From Bdellovibrionales bacterium (GTDB lineage: Bacteria > Bdellovibrionota > UBA1018 > CAIMNF01), in contig CANGWP010000056.1 in NCBI GenBank assembly GCA_947457605.1, positions 1 through 12,855 of the forward strand: 12,855 nt of DNA. Reading direction: 5' to 3'. Positions 1 to 6,186 of this stretch are shown one piece after another (positions within the stretch are counted from its first letter, which is position 1; every line of letters starts with the position of its first letter). A program made the translations under genes and the position numbers. A model generated the notes under the pieces. The model saw only the letters and a program-made list of their open reading frames with translations, ran no database searches and was not told the DNA's origin.

Positions 1-1062
1 ATCATCGCCGGACACGGTGGACGCGGATGCGTAAGCTTCCGTCGTGAGAAGTTCGTGCCCCGAGGCGGTCCGGATGGCGGCGACGGCGGCAAAGGCGGAT
101 CGGTGGTTTTTGTTTCATCTTCCAACCTCTCCACCCTCCAGGATTTCAGGTTCAAGCGAAGCTATCAGGCTGAAAATGGCCAGCCAGGCTCCGGCCGAAA
201 CAAAGCAGGGCGCGATGGCGAGGACATTGAAGTACTCATTCCCGTGGGAACCGTGATCAAGGATGCCGAGTCAAACGAGATCGTCTTTGATTTCGCGGAA
301 GAAGGCCAACGTTGGACTGCGGCCAAAGGGGGCCGCGGAGGAAAGGGCAACACCCACTTTGTCACCGCTGTTTTTCAGGCACCGAAATTCGCTCAGCCCG
401 GCGAAGAGGGCGAGACCCGTGAGCTCTTTTTGGAGCTGAAGCTCCTCGCCGACGTGAGCCTCATTGGTTATCCGAACGCCGGGAAATCCACGCTCATCTC
501 AAGAATGAGTGCGGCACATCCGAAGATTGCTGACTATCCCTTTACGACGCTTACCCCGAATCTTGGAGTCGTAAAAGTTGCCGATTTCAAGAGCTTCGTG
601 GTCGCAGACATTCCAGGTCTGATCGAGGGCGCACACAAAGGGGCAGGCCTTGGCCACAAATTCCTAAAACACATTGAACGCACGCGAATCACCGTTCATT
701 TGCTGGATGGCACGCACTTGCTTGATTTCACCACACTCCCCGATGATGAGCCCGGAGCCTCTGTAAAGAAAGGCGCAAAAGAGCTACACAGACTTTACCT
801 TGCAATTCGAAAGGAGCTAGAGCTATACAACCCGGAGCTTGGCGAAAAAGACGAAGTCATTGTGATCAACAAGGCGGATCTCTTCATCGGGCAGCCGAAG
901 TTCCTCGCCGATGTAAAAGCCGAGTGGAGAAAGCTCCTTGAGAAGGATTTGAAGAAGACAGGTCGAACGCTTCTTCCAAAAGAGCCTTTTTCCATTTCCT
1001 GCGCCTCAGGCGAGGGAATCCATGAAATCATCCATGTTCTTTGGGAAAAACTCTCCTCATGA
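1..1062 (+). CDS. obg: Obg/CgtA family ribosome-assembly GTPase (5' end missing)
   Basis: Essential P-loop GTPase that binds the 50S precursor and helps late large-subunit maturation. The frame is open from base 1 and begins with IIAGHGGRGCVSFRREKF, the glycine-rich Obg fold, so only about ten N-terminal residues lie outside the window. The GTPase motifs appear in order: G1 GYPNAGKST (bases 466-492), G2 DYPFTTLTPNLG, G3 DIPGLIEG, G4 NKAD and a G5-like SCASGEG. The protein ends soon after G5 (VLWEKLSS), so there is no long C-terminal OCT domain, as is usual in many Gram-negatives. The stretch between GTHLLDF and the G4 strand seems about 15-20 residues longer than usual. The TGA stop overlaps the nadD ATG (ATGA), which indicates one transcript and translational coupling. 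An internal GTG at 55 is not the real start because homology continues upstream of it. Confidence 0.96.
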   Translation: MIAGHGGRGCVSFRREKFVPRGGPDGGDGGKGGSVVFVSSSNLSTLQDFRFKRSYQAENGQPGSGRNKAGRDGEDIEVLIPVGTVIKDAESNEIVFDFAEEGQRWTAAKGGRGGKGNTHFVTAVFQAPKFAQPGEEGETRELFLELKLLADVSLIGYPNAGKSTLISRMSAAHPKIADYPFTTLTPNLGVVKVADFKSFVVADIPGLIEGAHKGAGLGHKFLKHIERTRITVHLLDGTHLLDFTTLPDDEPGASVKKGAKELHRLYLAIRKELELYNPELGEKDEVIVINKADLFIGQPKFLADVKAEWRKLLEKDLKKTGRTLLPKEPFSISCASGEGIHEIIHVLWEKLSS

Positions 1063-1724
1063 GTTTCTCTTTTGAACGGCATGTGGCCGTTTTCGGCGGA
1101 AGCTTCAATCCTCCCCATCTTGGTCACAAGACTGCCATTCAGGGACTCCTTAAAAACCCTGGCGTTTCTCGCGTGATGGTGGTGCCCTCGTTTGGCACGC
1201 CTTTAAAAAACGTCACGACGCCCTACTCTGAACGATTTCAGATGGCACGCCTTGCATTTTCTGAGATCGCAGAAGTTTCCGCAATCGAGGAAGAACTCAA
1301 AGTCACCTACACCTTCGAGCTTCTGACCGCACTTCGTTCAAAGCTTGAACGTGTGGCCTTTGTGATTGGCACCGACCAGTTTCAGGCACTGAAATCCTGG
1401 TCAAGATTTCCGGAGGTACTCACCCTTTGCGATTGGATTGTGCTGCAGAGAAAGCCTGTTGACACCCGTCATGAGGCAGCTCTGAGGGAATTCGTATCCC
1501 TATCCATTCTAAGCGCCACACCGGATGCGCGCGAGTGGCGGATCAAGAGCTCAGACAAGATCTTGCGTTTTGCAGAAACAGACGCACCCGAAGTTTCGTC
1601 CACCCAAATCCGTGAACATTTATTGCTTCGGAAACCCGGAATCAGTCCCACTGAATCCCCCAACCTCCCTATCGAAGCATCGGTCTTCGATTGGATCCAA
1701 AGGAATCATCTTTATGGCACCTGA
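1059..1724 (+). CDS. nadD: Nicotinate-nucleotide adenylyltransferase NadD
   Basis: Cytoplasmic enzyme that transfers AMP from ATP to nicotinate mononucleotide, giving deamido-NAD in NAD synthesis. The 221-residue protein has the N-terminal nucleotidyltransferase signature GGSFNPPHLGH with the HxGH pair at residues 20-23, the central IGTDQF motif, and a C-terminal SSTQIR motif near residue 180. Length matches the family. The ATG at 1059 is chosen because it overlaps the obg stop and starts right at the conserved first strand; an upstream in-frame TTG at 1041 would only add six residues inside obg. The 3' end overlaps rsfS by 11 bases. The nadD-rsfS pairing is common across bacteria. Confidence 0.95.
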   Translation: MSFSFERHVAVFGGSFNPPHLGHKTAIQGLLKNPGVSRVMVVPSFGTPLKNVTTPYSERFQMARLAFSEIAEVSAIEEELKVTYTFELLTALRSKLERVAFVIGTDQFQALKSWSRFPEVLTLCDWIVLQRKPVDTRHEAALREFVSLSILSATPDAREWRIKSSDKILRFAETDAPEVSSTQIREHLLLRKPGISPTESPNLPIEASVFDWIQRNHLYGT

Positions 1725-2121
1725 ACAAACTACCGTCATTGAAGTCGAAGAAGTATCGCTTGCGAAGGCTTTTCTGAGCGTTCAATCCGCGGCAAACAAA
1801 AAAGCTGAGACGATAAAGATCCTGGACCTGAAAAGCGAGTCCTCGTTCACCGATTATTTCATGATCTGCTCCGGCACCTCGGATCGCCAAGTACAGGCGA
1901 TTGCGGATTCGATCGTGATCGACCTGAAAGAAAGCGGTTTTGCACCGATTTCGGTCGAAGGGTATCGCGAGGGACGCTGGGTGATCGTGGACTACGGCGA
2001 TGTCGTGATTCATGTGTTCCTGGATGCGCTTCGGGACTTCTATGACCTTGAGCAACTCTGGAGCCACGCAAAACGAGTCCCGATCCCGCAAGAATTGTTC
2101 ATCACTTCCATTCAGCATTGA
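1714..2121 (+). CDS. rsfS: Ribosome silencing factor RsfS (Iojap/YbeB family)
   Basis: RsfS binds ribosomal protein uL14 and blocks subunit joining, which lowers translation in starvation. The 135-residue protein carries the family core: KILDLKSESSFTDYFMICSG followed by TSDRQVQAIADSI, then EGYREGRWVIVDYGDVVIH and a C-terminal FYDLEQLW. The start is ATG 1714, preceded by AAAGGA about ten bases upstream; the frame is open further back to 1525, but that part lies inside nadD and has no homology. It overlaps the nadD end by 11 bases and is followed 20 bases later by rlmH, so it belongs to the same operon. Confidence 0.95.
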   Translation: MAPEQTTVIEVEEVSLAKAFLSVQSAANKKAETIKILDLKSESSFTDYFMICSGTSDRQVQAIADSIVIDLKESGFAPISVEGYREGRWVIVDYGDVVIHVFLDALRDFYDLEQLWSHAKRVPIPQELFITSIQH

Positions 2122-2141
2122 CCAAGGGGTGACCAAAGCGC

Positions 2142-2654
2142 ATGCGCAAAATCACGCTCGTTTGCTTTGGCAAACTGAAAACGCCGGGTCTTGATCTTGC
2201 GGTCGGTGAGTTTGCAAAACGCCTCTCCCGTTATACGGACTTTCAGGTCGTGGAACTGAAGCCCATTCCGGTGCCTGAGAAATCAAAGGCGCTCCGGGAC
2301 TCCATCCCTGAGAAAGAAGCTGCGATTCTGTTGGAGCTTCTCGAGAGCCCAGGATTCAAGTCAAAAGCCGGAAAGACCCCTGAGCTTTGGTGTCTTGATG
2401 AAACCGGGAAAGCTCTTCCCACACGCGAGTGGGCGAGCAGTCTTCAGGAGCTTGCCACGCGCGGGTCCGGCGAACTCGTGCTCTTGATCGGGGGAAGTCT
2501 TGGACTGGGTGACGCGATCCTGAGCCGCGCTCATCGCAAGGTCAGTCTTGGGCCTCAGACTTTGTCGCATGAGCTTGCGCGTTTGATCCTGACCGAGCAA
2601 CTGTATCGTGCACTATCGTATCTTTCGGGGCACCCGTATCACAACGAGGGGTAA
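2142..2654 (+). CDS. rlmH: 23S rRNA pseudouridine-1915 N3-methyltransferase RlmH
   Basis: SPOUT-family methyltransferase that methylates pseudouridine 1915 in helix 69 of 23S rRNA using S-adenosylmethionine. The knotted C-terminal SAM-binding region is clear: LLIGGSLGLGDAILSRA, then LSHELARLILTEQLYRALS and the terminal GHPYHNEG. At 170 residues it is about 15 longer than the E. coli protein; the extra residues sit around the middle (ESPGFKSKAGKTPE). A good ribosome site, AAGGGG at 2124-2129, precedes ATG 2142. It is the last gene of the obg-nadD-rsfS-rlmH chain. A T-run follows the stop, but I could not build a convincing terminator stem. Confidence 0.94.
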   Translation: MRKITLVCFGKLKTPGLDLAVGEFAKRLSRYTDFQVVELKPIPVPEKSKALRDSIPEKEAAILLELLESPGFKSKAGKTPELWCLDETGKALPTREWASSLQELATRGSGELVLLIGGSLGLGDAILSRAHRKVSLGPQTLSHELARLILTEQLYRALSYLSGHPYHNEG

Positions 2655-2718
2655 CTCAGGGGGTTTTTTAGAAAATCTTCCCGAGTGGAACCACAGAGCC
2701 TTATGCTAGAGTAGCTCC

Positions 2719-3054
2719 ATGGACCTCGTGCAAGCCCTGACCTGATCAGATGCGCAATTGACAGATCTGAAAGTTCCCCACGCCTTGATTGGTGGCATGG
2801 CACTCTCCGAGTACGGGTACGGCCGTGGCGCGCAGGATGTGGATTGGCTGATGCCTGAGGAATTCTCCAACACAGTCCTCTCGAGCTTCTCAAACCATGC
2901 CTACTCCAACCTGCCAAATCGAAGATCCAAGGATCTTTCGGACATTCAAGAGCCGGTAGAACGGTGCCCGGACCTTGATTGGGAAAAGATCAGGTTTTAT
3001 GCCGACCATTTTGGAGAATGGACCACCCTCGAAAAGTTAAAGAGGCTTTCATGA
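2719..3054 (+). pseudogene. Broken minimal nucleotidyltransferase (AbiEii/MNT-like) gene
   Basis: Reading from ATG 2719 gives MDLVQALT, then an in-frame TGA at 2743-2745, and then the same frame continues as a recognisable nucleotidyltransferase N-terminus: VPHALIGGMALSEYG...GAQDVDWLMP, with the GG and DxD pieces of this fold. After PEEFSNTVLSSFSN it jumps to NRRSKDLSDIQEPV and LDWEKIRFYADHFGEW, which resemble the C-terminal (R)xKDLxDI and LDWxYIRRWA segments of the same families. About 60 residues that normally lie between are absent. An early stop plus a missing middle makes a dead gene the simplest reading. A restart at TTG 2758 has no visible ribosome site. The exact family is inferred from motif memory only. 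Confidence 0.6.
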
Positions 3055-3575
3055 AAAGAATGCTCCAAGGCGAGGCATATCCCAAATTCCTTCGTGAATA
3101 TCTCGCGCTTTTTCGTCCCAAAAAAACAGAGTCAAAATTGAAGGCAATTTTTTGCTTTGAACCTATGACGCCTTGGCGATTCCCTTTGCACATATGCTGG
3201 TAACTGGCTGATTTTTCGCGTCGTTGGGGCTTGACCCACAATCCAGGCACCGGTGTAACACTATTCGAAAAGAGTGTGGAACTCGGCTCAAACAAAAGCA
3301 TTCGTACCCTCCTGGATCTTGGCCAGCGCCATTCCTCGGAGGGCGATCACGAGCAAAATGAGTAGTTTTCGAGATACGTTCTGATGCTGGATTTTTGATA
3401 TGCCGAAGCCAAGGAGTTTCTTCATCAGAGTTCCGACGAATCAAACACTTTTGCATCAAAAGCACCTGCCGAACACATCTCATGCGGTCGCTGGAATCCG
3501 AAAAAAGACGGGCTAGGGGCTCACGTACGATGGGTCTACACCCCAATCGGAATTCAATCTAGAACACCCGCTTGA
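3051..3575 (+). pseudogene. Possible degraded coding frame with internal stops
   Basis: One plus-strand frame from ATG 3051 (overlapping the stop of the nucleotidyltransferase remnant as ATGA, with AGAGG five bases upstream) reads coding-like for about 175 codons but is interrupted by stops at 3201-3203, 3363-3365 and 3393-3395 and ends at 3573-3575. The first piece (50 residues) starts MKRMLQGEAYPKFLREYLAL. Later pieces include GVTLFEKSVELGSNKSIRTL, YAEAKEFLHQSSDESN and GLGAHVRWVYTPIGIQ. The FEKSVELG...LLDLGQRHSSEGD and YAEAKEFL stretches faintly resemble TPR or Sel1 helical repeats. I recognise no specific protein, and chance cannot be excluded. The last 17 bases overlap the minus-strand small secreted protein gene. 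Confidence 0.25.
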
Positions 3576-3810
3576 CCGTTGAGCCACCTCGGCATTTGGC
3601 AACCGCCATACAAAACCGGACTCCATTTTCACTGTAGCTTACGCAGTGACTTGGAAAATCACCATCGCACCTGCCAACCCATAGTTCGTCCGTCTTTTCT
3701 CGGGAAACCTCCCCGGGAACCCCTTCCGCGTGGGAGTCTTCCTGCCAACAAAGGCTTGAAAGAATCAAAAAAACAGCGCAAATAGTACCCAAAAATTTTC
3801 TTTTATTCAT
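3559..3810 (-). CDS. Small secreted cysteine-containing protein
   Basis: Unrecognised 83-residue protein. It begins MNKRKFLGTICAVFLILSSL, a Sec signal peptide with a basic start and hydrophobic core, and a likely cleavage after DSHA, leaving about 54 mature residues. The mature part has four cysteines in the pattern RC-x7-C-x10-C-x5-C (GRCDGDFPSHC...RFCMAVAKC), compatible with two disulfides outside the cytoplasm. There is no proper lipobox. ATG 3810 is chosen because GAGGTGG lies six bases before it; the longer start MRWSIM would use that ribosome site as codons. Its start lies 11 bases after the stop of an upstream, apparently paralogous but frameshifted gene, so the two probably form an operon. 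Function unknown. Confidence 0.65.
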   Translation of the reverse strand: MNKRKFLGTICAVFLILSSLCWQEDSHAEGVPGEVSREKTDELWVGRCDGDFPSHCVSYSENGVRFCMAVAKCRGGSTVKRVF

Positions 3811-3821
3811 AATCGACCACC

Positions 3822-4171
3822 TCATTCACCGCTGATTAGGGCAAGGCAGCCCTTGCCGCCTTGCTGCTGGCAAAAACGATTACCTTCACCCTGGGTAGGA
3901 GGGGGTTTAAAATCCCCTGAAACATAGTCATTGCCACAAGAGGGTCCTCCTTCATCACCTTGGTAGCATCTCAGGACCCATGCATTGAGGCTCGGACCTG
4001 AGGGTCTGCCACAGAGGTTTCATCCTCCACGGCCTTTTGCGGTCGCAACTCTCGCGCGGATACGATCTCCGCTGCGTATCCAAGGACCAACACACCAATC
4101 AAGATTAAAGGTCGCAAGACTTCACGTTTCATGAGAGGATTGCCTTTCTTTGAGCACTTTGGAATTTTCAT
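3822..4171 (-). pseudogene. Frameshifted paralogue of the small secreted cysteine protein
   Basis: From ATG 4171 (AAGGA about seven bases upstream) the frame encodes 66 residues: a basic start, a hydrophobic segment PLILIGVLVLGYAAEIVSA that looks like a signal peptide, then RELRPQKAVEDETSV, stopping at 3971. A second frame, open from 4019 down to the stop at 3824-3822, continues as NAWVLRCYQGDEGGPSCG, then NRFCQQQGGKGCLAL. This second part matches the downstream neighbour's pattern: WVxRC, GD, C, RFC, KC. The two frames are offset by the loss of one base somewhere in 3971-4019; restoring it would give about 116 residues. This is either a true inactivating frameshift, a sequencing error or, less likely, recoding; I see no slippery heptamer. 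A 7-bp stem (3840-3857) lies inside the second frame. Confidence 0.55.
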
Positions 4172-4220
4172 AATTACATCCTTTCCAAAGAATAGCCGCC
4201 GCCTGCAAGATGCGTACTTT

Positions 4221-4249
4221 TTGACACATACCGAATCTTTTTTCATATT
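4221..4249 (+). promoter_or_regulatory. Sigma-70-like promoter upstream of comF
   Basis: A perfect -35 box TTGACA (4221-4226) is followed by a 17-base spacer and the -10-like CATATT (4244-4249). Predicted transcription starts near 4256, about 48 bases before the comF ATG at 4304. It lies in the 132-base divergent gap between comF and the minus-strand small secreted protein gene. The same spacing and the same CATATTGA core occur before ptsG. Confidence 0.5.
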
Positions 4250-4303
4250 GATGAATTCAATCCTGTGCGGCCGTATCACCCCGGCACACCCCTTGCTCAG
4301 CCT

Positions 4304-5110
4304 ATGCTCATGTTCCCGAAATTCTTTTTCTGCCAGGGCTGTTCCATTCCTACCCGTACTCCACTTTGTACTCCCTGCAAGGAATCGCTGTATTGGAATG
4401 AACAACTTCTTCCCTCCCCCGCCCAATCGATCGAAGCAGTGGCCCCTTTGCTGATTTCCCTGGAGCGGGGGCAAAAACTGATTCGGCGATGGAAAGAACA
4501 TCGCGGCTCAAGTCTTGCCAGGCTTCTTTTTCGAATGCCCACGGGCCTCAGACGAAAGCTCCTGGAGCTTCATATTCTTGCCATCATTCCCATCCCCCAA
4601 AACCAGACGCGCTCGTATGAACGGGGACATGATTCTGCAAGTGAAGTGGCCAGATTCTTCTCGGAGAATCTCAGCATTCCGATTCTTCCACTCCTTGAAC
4701 TTCGGGATCCAAACCCACAGCGCCAGACCGGGACGAGCAGATTCGATCGGGATTATTCAAAAAATCCCTTTGGAATCTCTCGGAATATTGATCGAACGGG
4801 GTCCGTTTATCAAAGAGTTCTCGATCAAGGAAAGCAAGGCACTTCAGCAAGATTTTTGATCGTCGATGATCTCATCACCAGCGGAAGCACTCTCTCGAAG
4901 GCAAGTTCTATGGTCAAAGACTGGATTCCGGATTCGCGGTGTTGGGCTGGCTCGCTTGGGTTTCGTCCAAGGCTTGCAAATGCCCGGGCAACTCAATGTC
5001 ACTCAAATCCAGAGCCGCCGGAGCTTCCTCGAGTTGCACTTCCGGAAGCGAAAGGCCAAAATGCCGTGCCACCTGCTCCATTGACTTTGACTGACCAAGG
5101 GCATCCATGA
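4304..5110 (+). CDS. comF: ComF family phosphoribosyltransferase-like protein
   Basis: ComF proteins are type I phosphoribosyltransferase-fold proteins linked to DNA uptake and recombination of single-stranded DNA. The 268-residue product starts MLMFPKFFFCQGC, with two CxxC pairs (C10/C13 and C22/C25) forming the usual N-terminal zinc ribbon. It then has the family segments RSYERGHDSASEVARFF and RQTGTSRFDRDY, and the PRPP-binding motif FLIVDDLITSGST with D188-D189. The family normally ends about 30 residues after this motif, near SLGFRPR (about base 4970). The last 45 or so residues are a proline- and alanine-rich extension read antisense to the neighbouring gene. Start choice is uncertain: ATG 4304 or 4310 fits homology, GTG 4265 is also in frame, and none has a clear ribosome site. 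Residue numbers here use ATG 4304. Confidence 0.88.
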   Translation: MLMFPKFFFCQGCSIPTRTPLCTPCKESLYWNEQLLPSPAQSIEAVAPLLISLERGQKLIRRWKEHRGSSLARLLFRMPTGLRRKLLELHILAIIPIPQNQTRSYERGHDSASEVARFFSENLSIPILPLLELRDPNPQRQTGTSRFDRDYSKNPFGISRNIDRTGSVYQRVLDQGKQGTSARFLIVDDLITSGSTLSKASSMVKDWIPDSRCWAGSLGFRPRLANARATQCHSNPEPPELPRVALPEAKGQNAVPPAPLTLTDQGHP

Positions 5111-6083
5111 AAATCACGAAGTCCGGATTTTCAGCACTGGTCTTGAGTTCGCCCTCGGTGAAAAGCGCCGATTCCTCAAATCGAACCTGCTCCCGTTCAA
5201 TGGTGGCAAGAAAGTCTTTCTTTCCATCCGGCAAAAACTCAGCACCTTCGAAGGCCCGATTGAGTGATTGCTTCAGTTTTCGAAGCTTCTTCATGATCTC
5301 GTGATTTTCCTCGCACTCGGAAGGATTCAAAAACACGGTCCAAATCGAGCGGGTGGGTTCCACAAAATACCCGAGTGCATCTCGATCGAAAGTCTCGCCT
5401 GATTCGCGATTCATCGGAATCACAAGCCCGCGCGAGATCGATTGCTTGAGCGGCACCGAATGATGGAAAAACACCTGAAGCGCGCCCATGCGCGATGCAG
5501 GCCGGATTCCCTTCATCTGGTTTTTGAACACGGTTTGAAGCTTTGGAAATGCTTTCAATGCTGAGGGGTCATCGCAAAAATAAAAGCGCTTGAATTCAGT
5601 CAGCATGCCGTTTGCGAACTGGATCTTCCCGCCTTCTTCAAAAATCTCGAATTCCAGCACAGGTGCCCGATCCACGCGTGTGATCAGGGGATGGGTCTCG
5701 AAACTCGCGCGGAGCTTTTCCTCGATCAGAACCGGATTCAGACCCTCCATCCGACATTCATCCTCTCCAAGATAGGAGAGCTCGGGGAGCCAGGTCTGCT
5801 CGGCCGCCTTTTTCCAATTGGAAAGCTTGAAAGCCTTGTTCTTGAAAACCCGGTGGCAGAGTCCCTTTTCGATCCGGTTTTCATAGGCCATTGCGAGCGA
5901 ATCCGCGGCAGATGTCAGCGCCGCAAGTGCCATTTCGCTTTTCATGTGGGGCATGAGGGGCAGAATGGGGGCGCTGGATCCCGCAACCCAAACCACTCTC
6001 TCGTTTCGTTTGATCAATTCGTGGATCAAGAATACCGAGGAAGAACCTTCACCATAAACGAGAATCGGAGCATTTGAATTCAT
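4914..6083 (-). CDS. Uncharacterised protein with Rossmann-like N-terminus
   Basis: A 389-residue protein I do not recognise. The N-terminus APILVYGEGSSSVFLIHELI, then RVVWVAGSSAP, has the strand-GxGxxS-helix-strand look of a Rossmann dinucleotide-binding unit, as in FAD- or NAD(P)-dependent oxidoreductases. No second dinucleotide motif, zinc site or membrane span is evident. The middle (GLVIPMNRESGE, LGYFVEPTRSIWTVFLNP) could fit a substrate domain of a flavin oxidoreductase, but that is speculation. The last 45 residues are acidic and low in complexity (EVQLEEAPAALDLSDIELP). ATG 6083 is preceded by a purine-rich GGGGGG ribosome site about ten bases upstream. The gene is divergent from ptsG and converges on comF, overlapping its reading frame by 197 bases. 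Confidence 0.75.
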   Translation of the reverse strand: MNSNAPILVYGEGSSSVFLIHELIKRNERVVWVAGSSAPILPLMPHMKSEMALAALTSAADSLAMAYENRIEKGLCHRVFKNKAFKLSNWKKAAEQTWLPELSYLGEDECRMEGLNPVLIEEKLRASFETHPLITRVDRAPVLEFEIFEEGGKIQFANGMLTEFKRFYFCDDPSALKAFPKLQTVFKNQMKGIRPASRMGALQVFFHHSVPLKQSISRGLVIPMNRESGETFDRDALGYFVEPTRSIWTVFLNPSECEENHEIMKKLRKLKQSLNRAFEGAEFLPDGKKDFLATIEREQVRFEESALFTEGELKTSAENPDFVIFMDALGQSKSMEQVARHFGLSLPEVQLEEAPAALDLSDIELPGHLQALDETQASQPNTANPESSL

Positions 6084-6149
6084 AGAAACGCACCCCCCTT
6101 TTTTTCCTCAATTAAATCGACAAAGCGCGGCGGAGTCTAGTGAAAAATC

Positions 6150-6178
6150 TTGTCAAAACCCGAGTGGATTGCCATATT
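6150..6178 (+). promoter_or_regulatory. Promoter of the PTS operon
   Basis: TTGTCA (6150-6155), a 17-base spacer and CATATT (6173-6178) form a good sigma-70-like promoter. Transcription should begin near 6185, one or two bases from the ptsG ATG at 6187, and no ribosome-binding site is present, so the mRNA may be leaderless. The reverse strand of the -35 region reads TTGACA (6151-6156), which could serve the divergent gene at 6083, but no matching -10 was found at a normal distance. Confidence 0.55.
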
Positions 6179-6186
6179 GACGCGAC

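Noticed and set aside
2651..2680. Possible rho-independent terminator after rlmH (run of six T)
   Set aside because: Only a three-base stem could be formed before the T-run, which is not enough to call.
2743..2745. TGA read as selenocysteine
   Set aside because: No catalytic cysteine is expected there in nucleotidyltransferases and no SECIS-like hairpin follows. A nonsense mutation is simpler.
3163..3546. 127-codon minus-strand open frame in the decayed region
   Set aside because: Odd composition rich in Arg, Cys and Ser, no ribosome site noticed and no domain. The opposite strand reads more like coding sequence.
3840..3857. Seven-base-pair stem with a four-base loop as a terminator
   Set aside because: No T-run follows on either strand, and it lies inside the cysteine-rich coding frame. 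It may just be repeated glycine codons, or a minor RNA structure before the next ribosome site.
5691..6077. 128-codon plus-strand open frame
   Set aside because: Antisense to the better supported 389-residue minus-strand gene.
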